Below, piece by piece: positions 18,741 to 34,400 of a DNA stretch of 64,000 nucleotides. The DNA is from Conchocele bisecta (lineage: Eukaryota > Mollusca > Bivalvia > Lucinida > Thyasiridae), in the NCBI GenBank assembly GCA_029237695.1, contig CM055272.1, positions 16,046,042 through 16,110,041 of the forward strand, read 5' to 3'. The notes beneath the pieces were generated by a model. That model was not told the origin of the DNA, ran no database searches, and saw only the letters and a program-made list of their open reading frames with translations. Both the position numbers and the translations under genes were made by a program. Numbering within the stretch: the first letter of the stretch is position 1; each line of letters opens with the position of its first letter.

Positions 18741-18968
18741 CAGGCCCGTAGCCAGGGGGGGGGGGGGTCGGAGCGGTCGGACGACCTCCCCCCGCCCAGC
18801 CTCGAGGTTCACTTGTTTAGCCTTGAGGTCCACTTTTTTAGACCCCCATAGATACTTCAGACCCCTTGAGCCTTCGAAACGACCCCCCTTCAAAACAGGT
18901 AGATACTTCAGACCCCTTGAGCCTTCGAAACGACCCCCCCCCTTCAAAAAGGTCTGGCTACGGGCCTG
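18741..18968. mobile_element. 228-bp MITE inserted in a satellite monomer
   Basis: Perfect 15-bp terminal inverted repeats (CAGGCCCGTAGCCAG and its complement) bound a 228-bp element that splits a monomer between GCGTAATATT and TACTTTCAATAA. Comparison with uninterrupted monomers (GCGTAATACTTTC) gives a 4-bp target duplication TACT, with the left copy mutated to TATT. Inside are a G12 run and two copies of a ~50-bp segment containing CTTCAGACCCCTTGAGCC. A 4-bp duplication with CAGG ends is compatible with several superfamilies; no assignment is made. Confidence 0.85.
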
Positions 18969-21900
18969 TACTTTCAATAAAAGCATGCATGGTGTATTAT
19001 CCAACGAGAGTGTGATTGAAACACGTACGGTGACACTATATAAGTCGGATTTAATATTTGTCTTGCTATGTATTGTCCCCGCCGTGAGGATTGGAATCCA
19101 CCCACATAACATGCATATTTCATTACAATAAATACTGTAAGATGTGTGCGTGTTGCGTAATGCTTTCTATAAAACATGCATGGTGTATTTACCAACGAGA
19201 GAGTGATTGACACACGCAGGGTGACACTATATAAGTCACATTTAATATTTGTCTTGCAATTCTTACGGGTCGCTATGTATTGTCCCCGCCGTGAGGATTG
19301 GAATACAACCACATACAATGCATGTTTCAGTACAATAAATACTGTAAGATGTGTGCATGTTGCGAAATGCTTTCTATAAAGCATGCATGGTGTATTTACC
19401 AACGAGAGAGTGATTGAAACACGCAGGGTGACACTATATAAGTCACATTTAATATTTGTCTTGCAATTCTTACGGGTGGCTATGTATTGTCCCCGCCGTG
19501 AGGATTGGAATCCAACCACATAAAATACATATTTCGGTACAATAAATACTGTAAGATGTGTGCATGTTGCGAAATGCTTTCTATAAAGCATGCATGGTGT
19601 ATTTACCAACGAGAGAGTGATTGAAACACGCAGGGTGACACTATATAAGTCACATTTAATATTTGTCTTGCAATTCTTATGGGTGGCTATGTATTGTCCC
19701 CGCCGTGAGGATTGGAATCCAACCACATAAAGTACATGTTTCGGTACAATAAATACTGTAAGATGTGTGCATGTTGCGTCATACTTTCAATAAAGCATGC
19801 ATGGTGTATTTACCAACGAGAGAGTGATTGAAACACGCAGGGTGACACTATATAAGTCACATTTAATATTTGTCTTGCAATTCTTACGGGTGGCTATGTA
19901 TTGTCCCGCCGTGAGGATTGGAATCCAACGACATAAAAGGCATGTTTCGGTACAATAAATACTGTAACATGTGTACATGTTGCGAAATACTTTCAATAAA
20001 GCATGCATGGTGTATTTACCAACGAGATGAGTGATTGAAAACACGCACGGTGACACTATATAAGTCAGATTGAATATTTGTCTGGCTATGTATTGTCCCC
20101 GCGTGAGGATTGGAATCCAACCACATAAAATGCATGTTTCAGTACAATAAATACTGTAAGATGTGTGCATGTTGCGTAATGCTTTCTATGCATGCATGGT
20201 GTATTTACCAACGAGAGAGTGATTGAAACACGCAGGTGACACTATAAGTCACATTTAATATTTGTCTTGCAATTCTAACGGGTGGCTATGTATTGTCCCC
20301 GCCGTGAGGATGGAATGCAAGCACATAAAATACATGTTTCGGTACAATAAATACTGTAAGATGTGTGATGTTGCGTAATACTTTAATAAAGCATGCATGG
20401 TGTATTTACCAACGAGAGAGTGATTGAAACACGCACGGTGACACTATATAAGTCAGATTGAATATTTGCTGGCTATGTATTGTCCCCGCCGTGAGGATTG
20501 GAATCCACATAAATGCATATTTCATTACATAAAATACTGTAAGATGTGTGCGTGTTTGCGTAATGTTTCTATAAAGCATGCATGGTGTATTTACCAACGA
20601 GAGAGTGATTGACACACGCAGGGTGACACTATATAAGTCACATTTAATATTTGTCTTGCAATTCTTACGGGTCGCTATGTATTGTCCCCGCCGTGAGGAT
20701 TGGAATCCAACAACAAAAAATGCTGTTTCAGTACAATACATACTGTAAAGATGTGTGCGTGTTGCGTAATGCTTTGTATAAAGCATGCATGGTGTATTTA
20801 CCAACGAGAGAGTGATTGAAACACGCAGGGTGACATATATAAGTCACATTTAATATTTGTCTTGCAATTCTTACGGGTCGGCTATGTATTGTCCCGCCGT
20901 GAGGATTGGAATGCAAGCACATAAAATACATGTTTCGGTACAATAAATACTGTAACATGTGTGCATGTTGCGTAATACTTTCAATAAAGCATGCATGGTG
21001 TATTTACCAACGAGAGAGTGATTGAAACACGCACGGTGACACTATATAAGTCAGATGAATATTTGTCTGGTATGTATTGTCCCGCCGTGAGGATTGGAAT
21101 CCAACCACATAAATTGCATATTTCATTACAATAAATACTGTAACATGTGTGCGTGTTGCGTAATGCTTTCTATAAAGCATGCATGGTGTATTTACCAACG
21201 AGAGAGTGATTGACACAGGCAGGGTGACACTATATAAGTCACATTTAATATTTGTCTTGCAATTCTTACGGGTCGCTATGTATTGTCCCCGCCGTGAGGA
21301 TTGGAATCCAACAACAAAAAATGCATGTTTCAGTACAATACATACTGTAAGATGTGTGCGTGTTGCGTAATGCTTTCTATAAAGCATGCATGGTGTATTT
21401 ACCAACGAGAGAGTGATTGAAACACGCAGGGTGACACTATATAAGTCACATTTAATATTTGTCTTGCAATTCTTACGGGTGGCTATATATTGTCCCCGCC
21501 GTGAGGATTGGAATCCAAGCACATAAAATACATGTTTCGGTACAATAAATACTGTAAGATGTGTGCATGTTGCGTAATACTTTCAATAAAGCATGCATGG
21601 TGTATTTACCAACGAGAGAGTGATTGAAACACGCACGGTGACACTTTATAAGTCAGATTGAATATTTGTCTGGCTATGTATTGTCCCTGCCGTGAGGATT
21701 GGAATCCAACCACATAAAATGCATATTTCATTGCAATAAATACTGTAAGATGTGTGCGTGTTGCGTAATGCTTTCTATAAAGCATGCATGGTGTATTTAC
21801 CAACGAGAGAGTGATTGACACACGCAGGGTGACACTATATAAGTCACATTTAATATTTGTCTTGCAATTCTTTCGGGTCGCTATGTATTGTCCCCGCCGT

Positions 21901-24900
21901 GAGGATTGGAATCCAACAACAAAAAAATAAAAAAAATGCATGTTTCAGTACAATACATACTGTAAGATGTGTGCGTGTTGCGTAATGCTTTCTATAAAGC
22001 ATGCATGGTGTATATACCGAACGAGAGAGTGATTGAAACACGCAGGGTGACACTCTATAAGTCACATTTAATATTTGTCTTGCAATTCTTACGGGTGGCT
22101 ATGTATTGTCCCCGCCGTGAGGATTGGAATCCAACCACATAAAATACATGTTTCGGTACAATAATACTGTAAGATGTGTGCATGTTGCGTCATACTTTCA
22201 ATAAAGCATGCATCGTGTATTTACCAACGAGAGAGTGATTGAAACACGCAGGGTGACACTATATAAGTCACATTTAATATTTGTCTTGCAATTCTTTCGG
22301 GTGGCTATGTATTGTCCCCGCCGTGAGGATTGGAATCCAACGACATAAAAGGCATGTTTCGGTACAATAAATACTGTAACATGTGTGCATGTTGCGTAAT
22401 ACTTTCAATAAAGCATGCATGGTGTATTTACCAACGAGAGAGTGATTGAAACACGCACGGTGACACTGTATAAGTCAGATTGAATATTTGTCTGGCTATG
22501 TATTGTCCCCGCCGTTAGGATTGGAATCCAACCACATAAAATGCATGTTTCAGTACAATAAATACTGTAAGATGTGTGCGTGTTGCGTAATGCTTTCTAT
22601 AAAGCATGCATGGTGTATTTACCAACGAGAGAGTGATTGAAACACGCAGGGTGACACTATATAAGTCACATTTAATATTTGTCTTGCAATTCTTACGGGT
22701 GGCTATGTATTGTCCCCGCCGTGAGGATTGGAATGCAAGCACATAAAATACATGTTTCGGTACAATAAATACTGTAAGATGTGTGCATGTTGCGTAATAC
22801 TTTCAATAAAGCATGCATGGTGTATTTACCAACGAGAGAGTGATTGAAACACGCACGGTGACACTATATAAGTCAGATTGAATATTTGTCTGGCTATGTA
22901 TTGTCCCCGCCGTGAGGATTGGAATCCAACCACATAAATTGCATATTTTATTACAATAAATACTGTAACATGTGTGCGTGTTGCGTAATGCTTTCTATAA
23001 AGCATGCATCGTGTATTTACCAACGAGAGAGTGATTGACACAGGCAGGGTGACACTATATAAGTCACATTTAATATTTGTCTTGCAATTCTTACGGGTCG
23101 CTATGTATTGTCCCCGCCGTGAGGATTGGAATCCAACAACAAAAAATGCATGTTTCAGTACAATACATACTGTAAGATGTGTGCGTGTTGCGTAATGCTT
23201 TCTATAAAGCATGCATGGTGTATTTACCAACGAGAGAGTGATTGAAACAGGCAGGGTGACACTATATAAGTCACATTTAATATTTGTCTTGCAATTCTTA
23301 AGGGTGGCTATGTATTGTCCCCGCCGTGAGGATTGGAATCACCACATAAAATACATGTTTCGGTACAATAATACTGTAAGATGTGTGCATGTTGCGAAAT
23401 GCTTTCTATAAAGCATGCATGGTGTATTTACCAACGAGAGAGTGATTGAAACACGCAGGGTGACACTATATAAGTCACATTTAATATTTGTCTTGCAATT
23501 CTTACGTGTGGCTATGTATTGTCCCCGCCGTGAGGATTGGAATCCAACCACATAAAATACATGTTTCGGTACAATAAATACTGTAAGATGTGTGCATGTT
23601 GCGTCATACTTTCAATAAAGCATGCATGGTGTATTTACCAACGAGAGAGTGATTGAAACACGCAGGGTGACACTATATAAGTCACATTTAATATTTGTCT
23701 TGCAATTCTTACGGGTGGCTATGTATTGTCCCCGCCGTGAGGATTGGAATCCAACCACATAAAATACATGTTTCGGTACAATAAATACTGTAAGATGTGT
23801 GCATGTTGCGAAATGCTTTCTATAAAGCATGAATGGTGTATTTACCAACGAGAGAGTGATTGAAACACGCAGGGTGACACTATATAAGTCACATTTAATA
23901 TTTGTCTAGCAATTCTTACGGGTGGCTATGTATTGTCCCCGCCGTGAGGATTGGAATCCAACCACATAAAATACATGTTTCGGTACAATAAATACTGTAA
24001 GATGTGTGCATGTTGCGTCATACATTCAATAAAGCATGCATCGTGTATTTACCAACGAGAGAGTGATTGAAACACGCAGGGTGACACTATATAAGTCACA
24101 TTTAATATTTGTCTTGCAATTCTTACGGGTGGCTATGTATTGTCCCCGCCGTGAGGATTGGAATCCAACCACATAAAATACATGTTTCGGTACAATAAAT
24201 ACTGTAACTGTGTGCATGTTGCGTAATACTTTCAATAAAGCATGCATGGTGTATTTACCAACGAGAGAGTGATTGAAACACGCACGGTGACACTATATAA
24301 GTCAGATTGAATATTTGTCTGGCTATGTATTGTCCCCGCCGTTAGGATTGGAATCCAACCACATAAAATGCATGTTTCAGTACAATAAATACTGTAAGAT
24401 GTGTGCGTGTTGCGTAATGCTTTCTATAAAGCATGCATGGTGTATTTACCAACGAGAGAGTGATTGAAACACGCAGGGCGACACTATATAAGTCACATTT
24501 AATATTTGTCTTGCAATTCTTACGGGTGGCTATGTATTGTCCCCGCCGTGAGGATTGGAATGCAAGCACATAAAATACATGTTTCGGTACAATAAATACT
24601 GTAAGATGTGTGCATGTTGCGTAATACTTTCAATAAAGCATGCATGGTGTATTTACCAACGAGAGAGTGATTGAAACACGCACGGTGACACTATGTAAGT
24701 CAGATTGAATATTTGTCTGGCTATGTATTGTCCCCGCCGTGAGGATTGGAATCCAACCACATAAATTGCATATTTCATTACAATAAATACTGTAACATGT
24801 GTGCGTGTTGCGTAATGCTTTCTATAAAGCATGCATGGTGTATTTACCAACGAGAGAGTGATTGAAACACGCAGGGTGACACTATATAAGTCACATTTAA

Positions 24901-27900
24901 TATTTGTCTTGCAATTCTTACGGGTGGCTATGTATTGTCCCCGCCGTGAGGATTGGAATGCAAGCACATAAAATACATGTTTCGGTACAATAAATACTGT
25001 AAGATGTGTGCATGTTGCGTAATACTTTCAATAAAGCATGCATGGTGTATTTACCAACGAGAGAGTGATTGAAACACGCACGGTGACACTATATAAGTCA
25101 GATTGAATATTTGTCTGGCTATGTATTGTCCCCGCCGTGAGGATTGGAATCCAACCACATAAATTGCATATTTTATTACAATAAATACTGTAACATGTGT
25201 GCGTGTTGCGTAATGCTTTCTATAAAGCATGCATGGTGTATTTACCAACGAGAGAGTGATTGACACAGGCAGGGTGACACTATATAAGTCACATTTAATA
25301 TTTGTCTTGCAATTCTTACGGGTCGCTATGTATTGTCCCCGCCGTGAGGATTGGAATGCAAGCACATAAAATACATGTTTCGGTACAATAAATACTGTAA
25401 GATGTGTGCATGTTGCGTAATACTTTCAATAAAGCATGCATGGTGTATTTACCAACGAGAGAGTGATTGAAACACGCAGGGTGCACTATATAAAGTCACA
25501 TTTAATATTTGTCTTGCAATTCTTACGTGTGGCTATGTATTGTCCCCGCCGTGAGGATTGGAATCCAACCACATAAAATACATGTTTCGGTACAATAAAT
25601 ACTGTAAGATGTGTGCATGTTGCGTCATACTTTCAATAAAGCATGCATGGTGTTATTTACCAACGAGAGAGTGATTGAAACACGCACGGTGACACTATAT
25701 AAGTCACATTTAATATTTGTCTTGCAATTCTTACGGGTGGCTATGTATTGTCCCCGCCGTGAGGATTGGAATCCAACGACATAAAAGGCATGTTTCGGTA
25801 CAATAAATACTGTAACATGTGTGCATGTTGCGTAATACTTTCAATAAAGCATGCATGGTGTATTTACCAACGAGAGAGTGATTGAAACACGCACGGTGAC
25901 ACTATATAAGTCAGATTGAATATTTGTCTGGCTATGTATTGTCCCCGCCGTGAGGATTGGAATCCAACCACATAAAATGCATGTTTCAGTACAATAAATA
26001 CTGTAACATGTGTGCGTGTTGCGTAATGCTTTCTATAAAGCATGCATGGTGTATTTACCAACGAGAGAGTGATTGACACAGGCAGGGTGACACTATATAA
26101 GTCACATTTAATATTTGTCTTGCAATTCTTACGGGTCGCTATGTATTGTCCCCGCCGTGAGGATTGGAATCCAACAACAAACAATGCATGTTTCAGTACA
26201 ATACATACTGTAAGATGTGTGCGTGTTGCGTAATGCTTTCTATAAAGCATGCATGGTGTATTTACCAACGAGAGAGTGATTGAAACACGCAGGGTGACAC
26301 TATATAAGTCACATTTAATATTTGTCTTGCAATTCTTAAGGGTGGCTATGTATTGTCCCCGCCGTGAGGATTGGAATCCAACCACATAAAATACATGTTT
26401 CGGTACAATAAATACTGTAAGATGTGTGCATGTTGCGAAATGCTTTCTATAAAGCATGCATGGTGTATTTACCAAAGAGAGAGTGATTGAACCACGCACG
26501 GTGACACTATATAAGTCACATTTAATATTTGTCTTGCAATTCTTACGCGTGGCTATGTATTGTCCCCGCCGTGAGGATTGGAATCCAACCACATAAAATA
26601 CATGTTTCGGTACAATAAATACTGTAAGATGTGTGCATGTTGCGTCATACTTTCAATAAAGCATGCATGGTGTATTTACCAACGAGAGAGTGATTGAAAC
26701 ACGCAGGGTGTCACTATATAAGTCACATTTAATATTTGTCTTGCAATTCTTACGGGTGGCTATGTATTGTCCCCGCCGTGAGGATTGGAATCCAACGACA
26801 TAAAAAGGCATGTTTCGGTACAATAAATACTGTAACATGTGTGCATGTTGCGTAATACTTTCAATAAAGCATGCATGGTGTATTTACCAACGAGAGAGTG
26901 ATTGAAACAAGCAGGGTGACACTGTATAAGTCACATTTAATATTTGTCTTGCAATTCTTACGGGTGGCTATGTATTGTCCCCGCCGTGAGGATTGGAATG
27001 CAAGTACATAAAATACATGTTTCGGTACAATAAATACTGTAAGATGTGTGCATGTTGCGTAATACTTTCAATAAAGCATGCATGGTGTATTTACCAACGA
27101 GAGAGTGATTGAAACACGCACGGTGACACTATATAAGTCAGATTGAATATTTGTCTGGCTATGTATTGTCCCCGCCGTGAGGATTGGAATCCAACCACAT
27201 AAAATGCATATTTCATTACAATATATACTGTAAGATGTGTGCGTGTTGCGTAATGCTTTCTATAAAGCATGCATGGTGTATTTACCAACGAGAGAGTGAT
27301 TGACACACGCAGGGTGACACTATATAAGTCACATTTAATATTTGTCTTGCAATTCTTACGGGTCGCTATGTATTGTCCCCGCCGTGAGGATTGGAATCCA
27401 ACAACAAAAAATGCATGTTTCAGTACAATACATACTGTAAGATGTGTGCGTGTTGCGTAATGCTTTCTATAAAGCATGCATGGTGTATTTACCAACGAGA
27501 GAGTGATTGAAACACGCAGGGTGACACTATATAAGTCACATTTAATATTTGTCTTGCAATTCTTACGGGTGGCTATGTATTGTCCCCGCCGTGAGGATTG
27601 GAATCCAACCACATAAAATACATGTTTCGGTACAATAAATACTGTAAGATGTGTGCATGTTGCGAAATGCTTTCTATAAAGCATGCATGGTGTATTTACC
27701 AACGAGAGAGTGATTGAAACACGCAGGGTGACACTATATAAGTCACATTTAATATTTGTCTTGCAATTCTTACGTGTGGCTATGTATTGTCCCCGCCGTG
27801 AGGATTGGAATCCAACCACATAAAATACATGTTTCGGTACAATAAATACTGTAAGATGTGTGCATGTTGCGTCATACTTTCAATAAAGCATGCATGGTGT

Positions 27901-28429
27901 ATTTACCAACGAGAGAGTGATTGAAACACGCAGGGTGACACTATATAAGTCACATTTAATATTTGTCTTGCAATTCTTACGGGTGGCTATGTATTGTCCC
28001 CGCCGTGAGGATTGGAATCCAACGACATAAAAGGCATGTTTCGGTACAATAAATACTGTAACATGTGTGCATGTTGCGTAATACTTTCAATAAAGCATGC
28101 ATGGTGTATTTACCAACGAGAGAGTGATTGAAACACGCACGGTGACACTATATAAGTCAGATTAAATATTTGTCTGGCTATGTATTGTCCCCGCCGTGAG
28201 GATTGGAATCCAACCACATAAAATGCATGTTTCAGTACAATAAATACTGTAACATGTGTGCGTGTTTGCGTAATGCTTTCTATAAAGCATGCATGGTGTA
28301 TTTACCAACGAGAGAGTGATTGACACAGCAGGGTGACACTATATAAGTCACATTTAATATTTGTCTTGCAATTCTTACGGGTCGCTATGTATTGTCCCCG
28401 CCGTGAGGATTGGAATCCAACAACAAACA

Positions 28430-31400
28430 ATGCACTGGTTCTGTACAATACATACTGTAAGATGTGTGCGTGTTGCGTATTTGCTTTCTATAAGATGCAT
28501 GTGTGTATTTAACAACGAGAGAAGTGGATTGAATTCACGCAGGGTTGACCACTATATAAGTTCACATTTAATATTTGTCTTGCAATTATTAAGGGTGGCT
28601 AGTTTTGTCCCGCCTTGAGGATTGGAATCCAACCACATAAATACCATGTTTCGGTACAATAAATACTGTAGGATGTGTTGCATGTTGCGAAAGGCTTTCT
28701 ATAAGGCATGTGCAGGTGTATTTACCAAAGATGAGATTGATTGAAAACACGCACGTGAACACTATATAAGTCACCAGTTAATATTTGTCTTGCAATTCTT
28801 TACCCACGTGGCTATGTATTGTCCCCGCCGTTGAAGAATTGGAATCAAACCAACATAATATTACCTGTTTTCGGTACAATAAATACTGTAAGATGTGTGC
28901 ATGTTGCGTCATACTTTCAATAAAGCATGCCATGGTGTATTTACCAACGAGAGAGTGATTTAAACACGCGCAGGGATGTCACTATATAAAGTCCATTTAA
29001 TATTTGTCTAGCAATTTTACGGTGTGCTATGTATTGTCCCCGCCGTGAGGATTGGAATCCAACGACATAAAGGCATCTTTCGGTACAATAAAATAACTGT
29101 TAACATGTTTGTGCATGTGCGTAATACTTTCAATAAAGCAAGCATGGTGTATTTCAAACGAGGCGAGAGTGATTTGAAAACACGCACTCTGGTGGTCCCT
29201 ATAATAATTCACCCCTTTAATATTTGTGGGATATGTATTGTCCCCGCGTGAGGATTGGGAATCCAACCACATAAAATGATGTTTCGAGTTCAATAATACT
29301 GTAAGATGTCTAAGATGTAGTGGTGTTGCGTAAATGCTTTCTAATAAAAGCATGAAGGGGTATTTTACCACGAGAGAGTGATTGAAACACGAGCAGTGGT
29401 GACCCTATATAAGTCACATTATATTATTTTGTCTTGCAAATTCTTTTCGGGTGGCTATGTATTGTCCCCGCCGTGAGGATTGGATTGCAAGCAAATACAA
29501 TACAATGTTTCGGTACAATAAATACTGTAAGATGTGTGCATGTTGAGTAATACTTTCATTAAGAGCATATATTGTGTTATTTACCAACGAGAGAGTGATT
29601 GAAACACGCTCGTGACACTATGTAAGTCAGATTGAATATTTGTATGGCTATGTATTGTCCCCGCCGTTGAGGATTGGAATCCAACCTATAAAATTGCATT
29701 TTTTTACAATAATTACTTGTAACAGTGTGCGTGTTGCGTTAATGCTTTCTATAAATGCATGCAGGGTGTATTTACCAACGAGAGAGTGATTGACCAGGCT
29801 AGCGGTGGACACTAATATAAGGTCAACATTTATTATTTGTCTTGCAATTCTTAAGGGTGGCTTGTATTTGTCCCGCCGTGGGATGGAATCCAACAACAAA
29901 AAATGCATGTTTCAGTACAATACATACTGTAAGATGTTGTGCGTGTTGCATAATGCTTTCAATAATGGCATAACATGCCATTGGTGTATTTTCCAACGAT
30001 GAGAGTGATTGAAACACGCGGGTGACACTTATAAGTCACATTTTAATATTTGTATTGCAATTCTTACGGGTGCTATGTATTGTCCCCGCCGTGAGGATTG
30101 GATTCAAACCAATAAAATAAATGTTTCGGTACTATAAATACGGTTTATGATGTGTGATGTTGCGTCATACATTTCAGAAGCATGCATGGTGTATTTTACA
30201 AACGAGAGAGTGAATGAAACACGCAGGGTGACACTATTTAAGTCACATTTAATATTTGTCTTGACAATTCTTACGGGTGGTTTGTTATTGTCCCAGCCGT
30301 GAGGATTGGAATCCAACGAACATAAAATGATGTTTTCGTTAAATAAATACTGTAACATGTGTGATGTTGCGTAATACTTTCAATAAAGCATGCATGGTGT
30401 ATTACCACCGATGAGAGTGATTGAATCACGCACTGGTGACACTATTATTAGTCAGATTTAATATTTGTCTGGCTATGTATTGTCCCCGCCGTGTGAGGAT
30501 TGGAATCCAACCACATTAAAATGCATGTTTCAGTACAAATTAAATACTGTAAGATGTGTGCGTGTTGCGTAATGCTTTATAGAAAGCATGCATGGTGTAT
30601 TTACAACGAGAGAGTGATTGAAAAACACGCAGGGTGACAATATAATATGTCACCATTTAATATTGATCTTGCAATTCTTACGGTTGGCTATGTATTGTCC
30701 GCCGTGAGGATTGGAATCGCAAGCAATAAAATAACTTGTTCGGTACAAGTAAAAATACTGTAAGATGTGTGCATGTTGCGTATACTTTCAATAAGAAGTA
30801 TGGTGTATTTACCAACGAGAGAGTGATTGAAACACCGACGGTGTCACTATATAAGTCAGATCCGAATATTTGTCCTGGCTATGTATTGGTCCCCGCCGTG
30901 AGGATTGAGAATAAACCTACATAAATTGCATATTATATACATTAAATAACTGTAACATGTCGTGCGTGTTGCGTAATGCTTATATTAAAGCATGCATGGT
31001 GTATTTACCAACGAGAGGGGGGGGGGGGTGATTGAAACACGAGGGTTGACACTATATAAGTCACATTTAATATTTGTCTTGCAATTTACGGGTGGCTATG
31101 TATTGTCCCAGCAGTGCAGGATTGGAATTCAAACCACATATAATACATGTTTCGGTACAATAAATACTAGTAAGATGTGTGCATGTGCGTCCTACATTCA
31201 ATTAATGCATGCATGGTGTATTGTACCAAAACGAGGAGAGTGATTGAAACAACGCAGGGTGACACTAATAAGTCACATTTAATATTGTCTGATTCTTTAC
31301 GGGTGGATATGTATGTCCCCGCTCTGTGAGGATTTGGTATCACGACATTAAAAAGGCATCTTTCGGTACAATAATACTGTAACATGTGTGCATGTTGCGT

Positions 31401-34400
31401 AATACTTTCAATAAATGCATGATTGGTGTATCTTACCATCGAAGGAGAGTGTTTGAAAACACGCTCGGTGACACTATATATGTCACATTTAATATTTGTC
31501 TGGTATGTATTGTCCCCGCCGTGAGGATTGGAATCCAACCACATAAATGCCATGTTCAGTTACCAATAAATACTGTAAGATTGTGTGCGTGTTGAGTAAT
31601 GCTTTCTATAAGCATGCATGGTGTATTTACAACGAGTGAGTGATTTGAAACACCGCAGGGTGACACTATATAAGTCAATTTATATTTGTCTTGCAATTCA
31701 TACGGGTGGCTATGTATTGTCCCGCGTGAGGATTGGAATGCAAGCACATACAATACATGTTTCGGTACTATAATACTGTAAGATGTGTGCATGTTGCGTA
31801 ATACTTTCAATAAAGCATTATATGGTGTATTTACCAACGATGAGAGTGATTGAAAACAAGCACGGTGACACTATGTAAGTCAGATTGAATATTTGTTTGG
31901 CTATGTATTGGCCCCGCCGTGAGGATTGGAATCCCAACCACACATGGATATTTCATTAACAAATAAATTACTGTACATGTGTGCGGTGTTTGCATTGCGT
32001 AATGCTTTCTATTAATGCATGCATGGTGTATTTACCAACGAGAAGAGTGATTGGACACAGGCAGGGTGACACTATATAAGTCACATTTAATATTTGTCTT
32101 GCAATTTTACGGTGTGGCTATGTATTGTCCCCGCCGTGTGGATTGGAATTCCAACAACAAAAAATGCATGTTTCAGTACAATACATACTGTAAGATGTGT
32201 GCGTGTTGCATATTGCTTTCTATAAAGCATGCATGGTGTATTTACCAACGAGAGAGTGATTGAAACACGCAGGGGACTCTCTTTACTAAGTCAATTTAAT
32301 TATTGTCTTGCAAGTCTTACGGGTGGCTATGTATTGTCCCGCCGTGAGGATGGAATCCAACCACATAAAATACATGTTTCGGTTACAATAAATACTGTAA
32401 GATGTGTGCATGTTGCGTCATACATTCAATAAAAGCATGCTTGGTGTATTTACCAACGAGAGAGTGATTGAACACGCAGGGTGAACTTTATAAGTCACAT
32501 TTAATATTTGTCTTGCAATCCTTGGGTGGCTATGTATTGTCCCGCCGTAGAGGATTGGAATCCAAAGACATAAAAGCATGTTTTCGGTACAAATATATAA
32601 TGTAAACATGTGTGCATGTTTGCGTTAATACTTTCAATCAAATAAGCATGATGGTGTTATTTACCAAACGAGAGAGTGATTGAACACGCACGGTGACACT
32701 ATATAAGTCAGATTTAAATTATTTGTCTGGCTATGTATGTCCCCTCCGTGAGGATTGGATTCCAACCACTTAAAATTGCTTGTTTCACCCCCTGTACATT
32801 AAATACTGTAAGATGTGTGCGTGTTGCGTACTGCTTTTATAAGCCCATGCATGGTGTATTTACCAACGAGGAGGTGATTGAAACAAGCAGGGTGACACAT
32901 TTTAAGTCACATTTAATATTTGTCTTGCAATTCTTACGGGTGGCTATGTATTGTCCCCGGCCGTGAGGATTGGAAGGCACGCAACTAAGAATACGATGTT
33001 CGGTACAATAAATACTGTAGATGTGTGCGATTGTTGCGTGAATACTAAAAAAAATTTCATTAAAGCATATTGGTGTATTTACACGAGAGAGTGATTTGAA
33101 ATACACGCACGGTGACACTATATAAGTCAGATTGAATATTTGTATGGTATGTTTTGTCCCGCCGTGAGGAATGGAATCCAACACATAAATTGCTTATTTC
33201 ATTACACTAAATACTTGTATCATGGGGTGCGTGTTGCGTAATGCCTTTCTATAAAGCATGCATGGTGTATTTACCAACGAGAGAGTGATTGACTCAAGGC
33301 TGGGGAACTTATATAAGTCACATTTAATATTGTCTTGCAAGTCATTACGGGTCGCTATTATGTCCCCGCCGTTGAGGATTGGAATCAACAACAAAAAATG
33401 CATGTTTTCAGTACAATCATACTGTAAGATAGTGTGCGTGTTGCGTAATGCTTATATTAAAGCATGCATGGTGTATTTACAACGAGAGAGTGATTGTAAA
33501 CAGCAGGGTGACATATATATAAGTCACATGTAATATTTGTCTTGCAAATTCGTACGGTGGTAAGTATGTCCCGCCGTGAGGATTGGAATCCAACCACATA
33601 AAATACATGTTTCGGTACAATAAATACTGTAAGATGTGGTGCATGTTGTTGCGTCATACATTCAATAAAGCATGCATGGTGTATTACCAACGAGGAGAGT
33701 GATTGAACACGCAGTGGTGACTTATATAAGTCACATTTAATTTTTGTCTTGCAATTCTTACGGGTGGCTATGTATTGTCCCCGCCGTGGAGATTGGAATC
33801 AACGACATAAAAGGCATCCTTTCGTACAATAGAATATGTAACATGTTGGTGCATGTTGGTAATACTTTCAATAAAGCATGCATGGTGTATTACCAACGAC
33901 GAGAGTGATTGAAACACGCTCGGTGACACTTATATAAGTCACATTTAATATTTGTATAGGGCTATGTATTGTTCCCCGCCGTGAGTGATTGGAATCCAAC
34001 CACTAAAATGCTGTTTCAGTTACAATAAATACTGTAAGGTGTGTAGCGTGTTGCGTAATGCTTTTATAAAGATGATGTGTATTTTACCACGAGAGAGTGA
34101 TTGAAAACACGCACAGGGTGACACTTATATAAGTCCATTTAATATTTTGTAATTGCAATTCTTACGGGTGGCTATGTTTGTCCCCGCCGTGAGGAATGGA
34201 ATGCAAGCACATAACAATACATGTTTCGGTACAATAAATACTGTTAAGATGTGTGATGTGTTGGTAATACTTTCTAAAGATATATGGTGTATTTACAGAG
34301 CGAGTGATTGACAACGCGCACGGGTGACATATGTAAGTCAGAGTGAATATTTGTCTGGCTATGTATTGTCCCCGCCGTGAGGATTGGTAATCCAACCACT

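Noticed and set aside
18037..28200. Minus-strand frames of 104-250 codons with repeated GFQSSRRGQYIATRKNC
   Set aside because: They follow the 207-bp monomer length (69 codons) and break wherever a 191-bp monomer occurs; no start context or conservation beyond the repeat.
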